Part shown: positions 10,417 through 21,314 of the stretch, in pieces
Position numbering within the stretch: position 1 is the first letter of the stretch
How the letters are laid out: every line of letters starts with the position of its first letter
Source of the DNA: Plantago elongata
Lineage: Eukaryota > Streptophyta > Magnoliopsida > Lamiales > Plantaginaceae
Assembly (NCBI GenBank): GCA_036897095.1
Contig: JAYMSP010000617.1
Coordinates: 1 to 45,646, forward strand
Length of the DNA: 45,646 bases
Direction: 5' to 3'
The notes under the pieces: generated by a model
Told to the model about the DNA's origin: nothing
The model's database searches: none
Seen by the model: the letters and a program-made list of their open reading frames with translations, nothing else
Program-made: the position numbers and the translations under genes

Positions 10417-12467
10417 CTACTCGTCCTGTGTGCTCATGAAACCACCAAGAAATCCAGCACCATTGCAGTTGCCACAAAGAATCTGCTTCTTACCCCTGAG
10501 GAGAGTTGAAATAACTAATTAGTAAACTCAGTGATAATGATGATAACTCAAACATGCACTCTGTAAAACAGCCGAAGCACAATGTAAGCAACTGCAGATT
10601 TCAGATCTGACAAGTTTTCTGTTTTATTAAATCATAGACTAAATCTTCGCAAATTCCATATTAATGCAACTGTGTATATAGAAGCATAACTAAAGGCCTG
10701 AGATGGAAATTGGAAAATATAACAGCAATGATCTTATAAACATGACCCAGTATGTACCTCTGGTATATATAGTGTAGATGAAGACGTCCATTTTAAAGAA
10801 GACAGTACTAAATCACATTTATCATGTTACTTTAGCAAGCATGCTAAAAGCATTATAGAAACTGATAAACACTTGCCTGCAAAGCCAACACATGGAACCA
10901 GCTTTGAACTGTCCATTAAAGTGATCCACAGAATTGACTCCAGTTCCTGTGCACTGTGTACATTTCTTACAACCTAACAAATGCCAATAAAAATCAGATT
11001 AAGAGTGAGTTCATATGCAGATGTGATGGACTAATATCTACCATTCAGGAGGTATTGGTAACAAAGAAACAACATCCACCACAGACGCTAAGCTTAATTT
11101 GCTTTTCACCTAGTATCTGATACAAAGCTAGAAGTACCAAGGAAATATGGAACTGGACAATAAAAGACCAAAGATTTACCGACTTCCTAAAGATGTTGAA
11201 GGAAAAGTCTGCAGACTGCCCAAGAGAACCATGCATGCTACTAAAAAGAAGGTGACGTAAATACAAGCGCATGCAATGCTGCATTTTGATTTGATTAGAA
11301 TTGATCAGGAGAAAGGGATTTAAAAGATCAAGAAACAGATGCTTCAACATTCATTCAGAAAGTTTCCATTGCACACTGCAAATGTAACTCCATTCTCAAG
11401 TAAATGACTGTTTCCAAGTTGAACTTGGCCTCGATTATTAACAAACAAATGAATCATAGTGAAAAGTTCACAACCTCATATCACAACTGAATGTGACACC
11501 AAATGTTAAAAAAGATTGTATTGTATCCAATTATTAACCATTTTTTCATTAGATACCCACAATACAGATCATATCCAAATTCACTTAAATTCAAGATTAC
11601 CATTAGACCAATGGCCTTAGAGAAAACCTATTCTATTGCATGGAGAAATAAGGCATTCAATAAATTCTACCATATTAAACTATAATACATGTTCTGTAAA
11701 CACATAGAGTGATCAATAAGGTTTACATACAAAGTTATTCCCCACAGTGAATAATAGTTTGAAAATATACGAAGCAGTCATTGAACTTAAACGTGCCACT
11801 CACCTTCTCCCTCACATTCGCCGCAGAGAATGCTATGTACTTTAGTAGCCGGTTTATCGCTGGTAGCCTGCAAATCATTAGACCACAAGACAAACAACCA
11901 ACAATAGTGAGCACCATGCTGTAACGATTGATGACAAAAACGTGCAGAGGAGGGCCAGACACTTTGAAAGCAATGCACCAATCCATTTTTCCATACAAAA
12001 CCTTGCTATGTAATCAACATGAATCCATTTCCTTTAGTATACTCTAGTAAAGCACTTAGAGTACTACAACAACAACTGACATTGCACTTACCTTAACCTT
12101 TAGAGCTTCAAACGCAGCGCTTCGAGAGCTTCCAACGATATCAACAGACAAATTTGAGTTCCTAGAACTTGTATAGTTGCGACTAATAAGTCCTATATAT
12201 AGAGAGAATCAAAACATAAAGTATAGAAGCATATTAGTTGAGAAAAATCACTTCTTTCAAAGTAAAACAGCACACATTACGAAGCATAGTATGAAATACA
12301 CAACCAAAGTCAAGAAACAGTTTTCCCACAATTGACATGCATAAAGGAGCAATCTTTGCACAGGTAAACTAACAAACATACATGTCAAGAGAGAAGAAAA
12401 GCTTACCGGGTTTGTTTTCAATGGGCTTAGCTGAAATGAGCGGTGAGAAACAAATGGAATTGGCCAT
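10417..12467 (-). CDS. BSD2: BUNDLE SHEATH DEFECTIVE 2, Rubisco assembly chaperone
   Basis: Five exons on the minus strand (12467-12407, 12192-12092, 11867-11804, 10973-10877, 10495-10417) give 133 residues, the usual BSD2 length. BSD2 is a small DnaJ-type zinc-finger protein of the chloroplast stroma. It holds assembled Rubisco large subunits before small subunits bind. Residues 1-54 are a Ser-rich transit peptide. The core has four zinc-binding cysteine pairs: C69/C72 in CGECEGEG, C80/C83 in CTQCTGTG, C104/C107 in MCWLCRGKK and C115/C118 in CGNCNGAG. A conserved VNSVDHFNGQFKAG loop lies between them, and the tail GGFMSTQDE is typical. There is no J domain, as expected. Intron 4 starts with GC instead of GT (see findings). 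The gene is divergent from the DUF3119 gene. Confidence 0.93.
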
Positions 12468-12599
12468 TTATGAAATAGTTTTCCTCTGTTGCTCTCGTTT
12501 TGCTGAAGAAGGTGAGAAGTTAAAGTAGAGAATAGAGAGCCTTGAATTTCAGAGACTGGCTAAGCTGTTGATTGGGAATAAGATAAGGCTGCTGCTTCA

Positions 12600-13100
12600 A
12601 TTACAATTTGATGTTACAACTTATAACTTTTAATTTTGCCCCTCCAGATATAGATATTTTTTCGACCTATCTGTTTCATTTTAAAAACACCAATCCGAGC
12701 CGAATCGAGTATTTAATTTTCAAGTTTCAGCTATAGTTACAATAAATAGGCTCGAGCTCAGTTCATCTGATTTGAACTTTAATCGAACCTGTTACTTAAA
12801 AATTCATATAAATTTTGCAAAAGAAAAAGATATTTCTTCCAATATCAACAAATCAAACCCTACTCGATAACTTAACGAAGCATAAATTCACAACTTACTC
12901 AAATTCGACTTAAACACCCTATATAACAAGCCAAGTCATCGATAGGGTCAGACTCGTAAAATAACTCTGCCCAACACCCACTATATTATTGACTCATTTT
13001 GAAGATAGCGAGGAGTAAAAATGGACCCAAGGGGCAAAACAATAATTGAACAGTCGGGTCAGAATGACGGCTAAAACCAGTTCCACGATGGCACAACTAG
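12600..13100. other. BSD2/DUF3119 divergent intergenic region
   Basis: This is most of the 748 bp between the two start codons. It contains ctcgagctcag and gagccgaatcgag motifs that look like remnants of an old dispersed repeat. No consensus TATA box is placed convincingly for either gene, which is common for plant photosynthesis-support genes. Confidence 0.4.
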
Positions 13101-13215
13101 CTCCACCTCTCATTTACCTCCATGTTAACACCATCATCTTCTTGAAAGTGTTGAAGCTAAAAAACTAAAGAGCAGACAGAAAACAGAGTGCTCTCTCTGC
13201 CTTTCGATAAAGAAG

Positions 13216-15012
13216 ATGGAAAGCGCTGTAGTATGTGCTTCATCTCGCTTTGTTTCATCACACAGTAGGCCTATTTCCACCCCAATTCTCACTTTCAATC
13301 ATCTTAACTACTATTTCACATCTACTCTTGCGCACCATTTGATTAAAGATTCGATTTTTATGCTGCATTGTAAAAATCATTGTATTTTTGTTAACTTGGC
13401 AGATTATGATAAAGTGGGCTTGCTCAGAAGAAATTTCCAGAGTTCATTTTCTGGGAATTTGCTGCTGTACAAGAAAAATCATTCCTTTTTGGCAAGAAAT
13501 GCATCAAGAAGCCGTACCAAGATTACTTCTTTGGTCTACATTTATATCCCTCTCTTTTACATGCATTTTTAACTGCTATTGATTGGTACCTGTGTATTCT
13601 TCTGCTAAAAGGTTTCATGACAATTGTGTTCTATCTATGCAGCTAGGTTGGGGAGCTCAGAAAGTTAAGAAAGTTAAGAGAGAAACCATAATCCCGGACC
13701 CCGATTATCGTATTCCAGTTGTCCTCCTAGGTAGTTAATAACATTTACAAGTGAAGTGATCTTGCTTATATCATCCGTTTAATTGATTTGAATATATAAG
13801 TTCGCTCATTATAATTCTGGGTCCGGCCCTTAGTGAATGTTCAGGTTTTCATACATAGTATAAATGAATCATTAAGTGATACACATTTAGGCTAAAAGGA
13901 TTCAAGTGTTCTTCCTGATGTAGACTAGAGTTCTCAATTTTTGCTATGTTGCCATGAGCAGGAGCAGCTGGGGCTTTTGCTTATGCAGATAATATAGCTG
14001 CAGCCGTGCCCATTGGTCTTCTTGGATTACTCCTTTTAGTCCAGGTAACGACCAAGTATTAACTACTTCAGACTGATTTCTTACTGTCTTTATGTTAGGC
14101 TGCGTTTCTGAATTTATCCTGGTCGAAATAACAGCCGTTTGAAATTTTTTTTTGCAGACTACTAGAGTGAGATTTGTCTTCGACGACCAGTCCCTGGTTC
14201 GTTTACTTGTCCCTTTCTGTTGTATTGAGATATCAAATGAACTTAAGTTTTGCATTTGTGCCATAACATCATCTTGAGGCTAGCTACTGTCTAGAATAAT
14301 GTAAATGTAGTACAGAAGAAGATGGATTTGTAACAGTTATGCATGTTGTCAAAAAGATTAGTGGTTAACTCACTAATGCTATATTCATTCATCATCATAA
14401 TCGTTCCCCAAGCGACTTACAAGAGGCACTTGCTTTCTATATTTATTATAAAACAAAATCTTGTTTCCTCGGGTGGGACTTTACCATTATAGCATTTGGC
14501 ATTGTGAAAAATATTTTTCTGAAAAGCTCTAACTACAGGAGGTGAAAGTTGGAGATGAACTTCAAGAATCAGGTGAAAACGCTTTTGTGGGTGGCAAAAA
14601 CCAGTGGAAGTAAGTGCCAACTGACTAGATTCATTAATCATTAACCTCCTTAGTTTATCAGACAATAGATTTATGGAAACTGTGATACTAATCTTAAACC
14701 ATCATGTCAGATACTCTACATTTGTCAACTGGGAGCTGTGGTGGCCTAATTTCCCAATCTTAGTTTATTTCAAGGAGACACAAACAAAACCTGAAGGCCA
14801 AATCCACTTTTTCCCTGTCATCTTTGTAAGTATCAAGCAGCAGCATTGAAACTAGAGAGTTGTCTTTATTTGGCTCACATGACTTAAGTTTGAGAATTTG
14901 TTGACTAAATACAGTTCATCCTGTTTCTTGTGGTATTATACAGAACGGCAAGCAACTGTATGATGTTATGGTGGAAAGATGTGGTTCCTCAAAAACTAGT
15001 GGACCCAAATAG
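13216..15012 (+). CDS. Chloroplast DUF3119 family protein
   Basis: Seven exons (13216-13533, 13643-13730, 13962-14044, 14158-14196, 14539-14609, 14711-14825, 14944-15012) give 260 residues in one frame. DUF3119 proteins occur in cyanobacteria and plastids of plants; I know of no assigned function. The first ~100 residues are a Ser/Asn-rich, probably plastid-targeting leader. The conserved part begins at GWGAQKVKK, followed by RETIIPDPDYRIPVVLLG. It has one hydrophobic membrane segment (about 147-163, AAAVPIGLLGLLLLVQ), then TTRVRFVFDDQSLEVK, NAFVGGKNQWKYSTFVNWE, FPILVYFKETQT and QIHFFPVIFNGKQLYDVM. Exons 2-7 are secure. The exon 1 donor (gtctac at 13534) is weak and was chosen because it keeps frame, so the leader could be spliced differently. 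Confidence 0.85.
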
Positions 15013-16672
15013 ATAAAAACCCAAGTTCAAGATGAACAACTCAAGTTCTGAGCAAGATAAAGTATTATTCTCGGAGGTATGTTATATGTAGTTCTACAGC
15101 TAGGCTTTAAATGTTCACTGAAACTCGTGAATTATTTTATACCTTGTAACTTTATAGCATGTTGTGAGATTTGTCATCCCTGTTTCATAGAACTCTTGCT
15201 CTTTGTTATGTTCTACATAAACACAGAAGAAATGAGAACACTCACAAAATGTTATCTCAGTGTCTCTTTCTCTATATTTCCTTGATAGCCATGTTTTTCC
15301 AATGTGTTGCAGGGAAGTAGTTCCGGTTTCAAGCTGCTGAATATCAGAACGTAAGCTTGCAGATTGCATCACTTCTATGTTTGTTTAACTTCCATTCTCT
15401 GTGTACTGCAATATGATGCTGCAAAAAATTCACCGTATGTACATCAATAGGATACTTCACCTTTAATTTATACAAACCCTAGCATTTATCCAGACAAATT
15501 TTTGTTATGTTTGTTTCATCATAATTCGTTTCTACTCAACTGTTCAACATTAATTCCTGCTTGCAGCTTGAATGTGTAATGGGATAATACTTGAGGTTCT
15601 TTTTGCTACTCAGAATTGTTTCATATGCTCCATATGAACAAGTTTGCTATATTAAGGAGCAAGCATTAGCATGCATGATTCGTCATCATCATTAGCCATT
15701 GTTCGTCAATATAAAACCCGATAGCCTCATCCACATTGACCATTCGGAAACAGAGTTCCTTGGGCAAGAATTTTCCTCAGAAAAGCAGAGTATGGATTCA
15801 GTATTCTCCAAACTTTATGGAAAGTCAAGAACTGTAATTAAAACAAGACCTTTTCTGATACAGGCAGTAAATGCAGTTCACTTTCACAAATCTGCATTAG
15901 ATAGTATAACCAAAAAATTCACTTCCAAACATGCAGATAGTTAAAGAATCAGGAAGGGTTAGAAGTGGAAGAAGTGCATAAATATTCTTAACAATATGAC
16001 AGCAATTCATCTTCTATTCCATACAAAAGCTTGAACAAAATGGAAACACATTAAGAATAAAAGTGACATCACAGCTTTGTATCAATGAGTGTCTCTATTT
16101 CGCTTGATAAGATTACACCTATTGACCTTGAAATAAAGACGGTGTATACTTATTCTAAATTCATCTGCATACAGTAAAGACAAAGGAACCCATAAATTTC
16201 AAATACACCAAGCGGTGGAAGGTTAAAACTACAAAAGTAAGTAGTAGCATTGAACTAAAACTGCAAGTAAGATGATCAAGGCCAGGAAGAATAGAACATT
16301 AAAGGACTCTTTATCCTATTATACAATACTTAGTAAACTGTGTTATACAAGCAAAAATAAGCTTGCTCATAAAGAAATCATATGAAATGTCAAGTGCTTA
16401 CGAATGCCACCTTTACGATGATCCTCAGAATACAAGCAAGAAGAATTGTGCCTATATAAGACGACCTGAAGTTAGTTGCATAGCATTCTCCTGATAACTG
16501 AGAAGCCAGAAGCAGTATCTTCTAGTCTGTAATACCACCAAACCAGAGGCAATAGAAAATCCTTCTCCAGCTATTCAATCATGTGATTTGCTTTACTTTC
16601 CATCACAATACCAAAGAATACAAAGAATCTGATGCACTTGTTCAATTTCCGTCAGTGTTAGTGAACTCATAT
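15013..16672. other. Convergent spacer between the DUF3119 and FkbM-type genes
   Basis: It holds the 3' UTRs of both flanking genes. A possible 3'-UTR intron of the DUF3119 gene (donor about 15077, acceptor about 15313) is suggested by gtatgttat and tgttgcag, but is not certain. No other gene is recognised. Confidence 0.45.
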
Positions 16673-18547
16673 TTAATCTGTTTTGATGCAGTGTGCGTCG
16701 GTTCCATGCTGTGTGCACTGATTGTATCCCACACTGTGAAGGAATTCCCTAATCGCTTTGGCACTGCTGTTGCTTGCTTGTAACAAACGCTCATCTTCCT
16801 CGTATATTAGGTATGGTGCTTCACCCTTCTTTCGTGATAATAATTTGGATGCTCCTTTTAATACATGATGTTCCCAACCTTGAACATCTATTTTAAAAAG
16901 AACCACACGATCGGAATCTTGGATTACTTCATCCAGAGGTATGGTCTTGACTTCAATTGCAATCTCTTCATTCGACTTAAAAGCCATCTTAGCACCAGTG
17001 GCTGAGACTGCACTATTATCAAGGCGGCCAACAACCTAATCATGCAAACAGATTAAGATAATTATCATTGGCGTAAAGGATTCATTCCCATACAATAGAG
17101 TAGGAAAAAGGAGTGGCGTTTATACCAAACCAACTCATAGGCTCATATAGTAGCTGTCAGTTAACAGCTAAGAAAACCGCATGATTTCCAGAAAACAACT
17201 TGGATCATGTAAATGGATAACATTACCATGAGCATGTCAACAGCATCCCACTAGTCACCAGTGTGGAAAATACCACGCGGAGTATTAGAGATATCGGATT
17301 CTTTTCTTTCTTTTTTCCCTTTTACAAACTACTGAACTAGGATCATACAAGGACAGATTCTAAACATCTCTCAGTAAAAGAAGGAAAAAAAGTATGAATA
17401 AACAGATATTGTAGGAAAGCTTGAGTGCTACATAGAGCACCTCCCATCATTTAACTATCAGTCTATCACTAAATAAAGTAGAATATATTTTATGTTATAT
17501 AAATGAAATGCAATACAGCAATTCATTATCAGTAAAGCCACTAGAATCAAAGACCCTAACACTCTCATCGTACTTCAAAATCTAACTCACTAGTGTTATT
17601 ATAAGGGAAACAATGCATCTTTCTGATGTACCTAACAAATCAGTAGACCGTATAATCTAGTAAAACCGAACACATGTGAAACTAAACATTAACCAATGAA
17701 AACAGAGGAAACTAAGCACCACCTGAAACAAACCAGAACATTATAAAACTCAACATTTCTTACTAGTTGATTCCTCATAGTACCAGTATCCTATACAAAA
17801 GTCCATCCATAAAGAACAACCAGTCCCACTCAACTCAAACAAAAATCCAACAACTCACTTCAACCCAAACAAGATGCAACGAACAGCCAATCGGAAAACG
17901 TACATAAATTGTGCCAAAAAGAACAAATATACCTTATGAAATGTAATGTTCCCAGAGTGATCAGAAGCAGCTGCCTCAAACACCTCCACCAACTCCCCAA
18001 CTCTATTAAAATAAACCCCCTCACAGATCCTCTGCAAGTTCTCGAAAACCGGCTCGAACGCGAGCACCCTAAACCCCATCACAGCAGCTGCAAAGCTAGC
18101 CATTCCAACATTAGCCCCAACATCGATAAAAATCCCATCTTTACCCTTCTCCTTCTCCAGCAACTCCTGCACCGTGGCAGAAATGTCCGGTCGCCTGAAG
18201 GGCTTCCCTTTGAGAGTGCGAACAATGTTCTTGTGGGGCTTATCCGGCAAGCTGCCGTAGTCGGAGAGGGAGTAGATGAAGGGGAATTTGAGACCTTCAA
18301 CTGTGTTGGCGAAAATAGGGTGGGCTTGTGGAGAAGAGTAGCAGTCGAATGGGTTAATGGGTCGGTTGGTTTTAGTGGTGATCTGGTGGTGGTTGTGGTT
18401 GAGGGTTTTGGGTGGTGATTTGGTGGGGGTTTGAGTGGAGAGGTAGAGGAATGTGAGGAGGAGGATTGAAGTGGAGACGAAGAGGAGAAGGTTTTTGGGT
18501 GTTAGGAATTTTTGGGTCTGGGTGTTTCTTCTCCAAGTGTTCGCCAT
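16673..18547 (-). CDS. Membrane-anchored FkbM-type methyltransferase
   Basis: Two exons (18547-17933 and 17035-16673), joined in phase 0, encode 325 residues. The N-terminus is a short basic cytosolic tail and one membrane anchor (about 19-37, NLLLFVSTSILLLTFLYLS), then a Pro/Thr/Asn-rich stem. This is the layout of a type II Golgi or ER protein. The catalytic half is a Rossmann-fold SAM-dependent methyltransferase of the FkbM group. The SAM-binding loop is FIDVGANVGMA (140-150), acidic strand-2 end is LAFEPV, and the FkbM signature FKIDVQGWEHHVLKGA spans the second exon (about 252-267). FkbM itself O-methylates a polyketide hydroxyl in bacteria; plant members' substrates are unknown to me, with a glycan or small molecule in the Golgi a reasonable guess. 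Nothing looks broken. Confidence 0.9.
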
Positions 18548-18732
18548 GGGAAGAAATCTTGGATCTTTGTAGCTGTAGATTTCAGTAGAATAGATCTTCT
18601 TCTTTAGCTTAATACTCCATTATAATAGGATTTGGATTTGCAGAGTGAGTGTGATTGAGATGGGTGTTTAAGTGAACAGTAGAAATTAAGATCACAAATT
18701 CCCCAATAGTACTATAAGTTAAAAAGGATTAA

Positions 18733-18969
18733 GGAGATGATTTGAGTAGCATTCAAATACTTGGAATTTTGTGTTTGTTATGACATTTAAATGTTGAAAA
18801 TTAAAATGTATCTACAGTAGCAATATTTTTCTCTACCTATATAACAAACTTATAATATCCTATCCAATTACAATTATATATCAAACACAATTTTAACAAT
18901 CCCACTACAATTTCGATCACTATTCAGGCATTTAAATCGGGACATTTAAGTCGCATGCCAATCAGCCCC
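18733..18969. mobile_element. Tourist-like MITE, first of an adjacent pair
   Basis: TAA flanks both sides (18730-18732 and 18970-18972). The right end aatcagcccc is identical to that of the element at 5472-5630; the left end (ggagatgattt) is a more degenerate inverse. It lies about 190 bp upstream of the FkbM-type gene's ATG, inside its likely promoter region. Confidence 0.6.
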
Positions 18970-18972
18970 TAA

Positions 18973-19252
18973 ATGTCTGTTTGAACTGGAATTCGAATTG
19001 TATTGTAATTGAATCAGATCGTTTTGTGTTTGTTAACGTCATTCGAATTGACTAAATATTTATTAAAAAAATTCAATCAAAATTCAGTTCTCATTTAATT
19101 CAATCACAATTTAATTCTCACTTATATCTACACAATTTCAATTTTATATCAAACACAAATTGTAACAACTCAATTACAATTTAGCTACGTACTATTCATC
19201 AATTCACTCCAACTCAAACGGATTCAATCACAATTCTAATACAAACAGCCAC
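18973..19252. mobile_element. Tourist-like MITE, second of an adjacent pair
   Basis: The inverted ends are atgtctgtttgaactggaatt and, read in reverse complement, gtggctgtttgtattagaatt. TAA flanks it at 18970-18972 and 19253-19255. It shares its left TAA with the MITE at 18733-18969. It belongs to a different subfamily from that neighbour and is AT-rich inside. Confidence 0.6.
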
Positions 19253-19533
19253 TAAGAATTTAATCACGCGTTTAGCTCGAAATGGTGATTGATTTGACTT
19301 CACTCAATCAACGTATCGGTTCAAGCTTATAGATGTAAGAAAAAGTTAATGTTGGGAGACACGCTCCTTTAAAAAGAGACCAACAATGCTTGGCTGAATT
19401 AATCACATATGTGCATATCAGTGATAAATTAAAAGAAAAAAAGAATAAGAATTTAAGATTCATTTTCAAGCTATGTTAAAGAAAAATGATAAATTAATAA
19501 GTGAGTTCGAAAGTGAGAGAGGCGAGTCTTCAA

Positions 19534-19930
19534 GTTTATGAGACATGGTTCTATTCTTCAAATTTAATACACCTCCAGTTTCGGATTGAATTTCTTGTGA
19601 ATTGGGATATAAGTTTTAAGTATGATAAATAATAAATAAAGGGAAAACGAGGATAACATAAATGTAAAATATTAAATTTATGAAACATGGTTCTATTCTT
19701 CAAATTTAATACACCTTCGGTTCCAGATTGAACTTCTTGTAGATTGGGTAAGTTTTAAGTATGATAAATAGTAAATAAAGGAAAAACGAGAGTGACCAAA
19801 GTATTAGTTATTATATTCTTCAAATATGAAACACTTCCAGTCGGTTCTGGATTGAACTCCTTTACAAGTTTTAAATATGATAGTATATAAAGAAAAACGA
19901 GAATGACTAAAGTGTAAAAGATTAAAGTAG
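19534..19930. repeat. Three imperfect tandem copies (142 and 120 bp)
   Basis: The core attcttcaaat recurs in all three units, with cggattgaa or gattgaact, then aagttttaagtatgataaat, then aaaacgag. Units begin near 19537, 19679 and 19803. Copies have drifted by substitutions and small deletions. No coding potential is seen. Confidence 0.75.
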
Positions 19931-21170
19931 TAGAAATATTTTTCATTTGAAAATTAAAACTGAAACGTTTTACATGGAATGTGATAAGTTGAATTTGGGT
20001 GGGAGAAAAATATACATGCAGTACTTCTACTATTCTTCCAACACATCACCTGGTGTATCAGAATGAATTGTCAGTCTGGCCAAGAAAACACAATTTCTTA
20101 GAATTGAAGTGTGGGTTCAAAGTTTATGAATATGTAGAAAGAAATGTGGATAATAATAGGCTAAAGGATGATATAAAAAGTATAGATAACCTAAAATAAT
20201 TATTTGCGAATAGATGAGAGACTAGAAGAGTAAATTACTATAAGATGATAAGATGATTTCCCAAAATGCAAAAAGGAGGTGATTCTACTAATGAGTTTGA
20301 AGTTTGAAGAGATATTATTTTTGCGTGTAATGAAATGAATAATGTGTAGGAGATTATGTGTTGTAAGGATACGTTATTACCTCAAGTAATATGGTTCACT
20401 CACTTATTAATTAACTAACTAAAATGCGGTACGTCGACTTCTTGGCATTAAACTTTATATCTTGTGTCTTGATTACCTCAAAAACAAAGGATTTGAAGTT
20501 TAATCCTTCAAGTGGACGCGTACAAGTGACTTTAATCTGATCTGATCTGATCTAATTAAACACACAATTAGCTATAATTCCATTCTTTATTAGCAATAAT
20601 TCATCCAACAAATCTATACGGGATAAAATAAAATTGTTTTGGACAAAATTAGAATTATTATTATGTTTACTTAGCTTGTGGACACATAAAAGAAGCAAAG
20701 ATGACTTTGAGCACACGACTACCTTATTATTCAACTTGGTCTGAGACAAGACCACCAAAAGATAACACTTTTAGTGTTTAGAGCACAACCCTATTCTATA
20801 TGCATCATGCTCTTACTTTCTTTCACCAAGTTGTGTCTTGATGGACAGAATCTGAAAGCCAAGATTTGGAACACTTACATTCAGTTTTTAACATTATCTT
20901 TCTGGTTTATACTGATTGCCTATTCTTTAAGTACAAGTATTAGATCATTCACCTTTTTCCATTTTTATTCATTCTTTTTGTTTCCAAACTGTAATCTTGT
21001 TACTATATATTTGGAATGATCAAAGGTTCAAAGTTAACCTATATTCTGGAAATCTTCTTGGTTCGGTGCAAAGTTTTGACAATACCTTGTAAGTGCTAAA
21101 CATGTTCAGCTACGCTAAGCAATGTTTTTCTGTTTTAGATTTGATCAATTATACTTCTTTTTCAAGTCCC
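19931..21170. other. Spacer upstream of the polygalacturonase gene
   Basis: No gene is recognised. A short tctga microsatellite (tctgatctgatctgatct) lies at about 20535-20553. Several short open frames have no recognisable content. Confidence 0.5.
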
Positions 21171-21175
21171 ATTCC

Positions 21176-21183
21176 TATATATA
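21176..21183 (+). promoter_or_regulatory. Likely TATA box of the polygalacturonase gene
   Basis: The sequence tatatata lies 139 bp before the ATG at 21315, giving a leader of about 100 nt. No better candidate lies closer. Confidence 0.45.
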
Positions 21184-21314
21184 CATCTGTAGTGACTAGT
21201 GAAATGCAATAGAAACAGAAACAATCTTGATTAGCCTCTTGAGTTTATTACTGATTCATTTCTGTGGCTCTGCACACAGTTGTTGATTTTGTTTAACTAC
21301 GTGTTCGGCAGGAC

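Noticed and set aside
17909-18418. 169-codon open frame on the plus strand
   Set aside because: It is antisense to exon 1 of the FkbM-type methyltransferase and has no recognisable domain.
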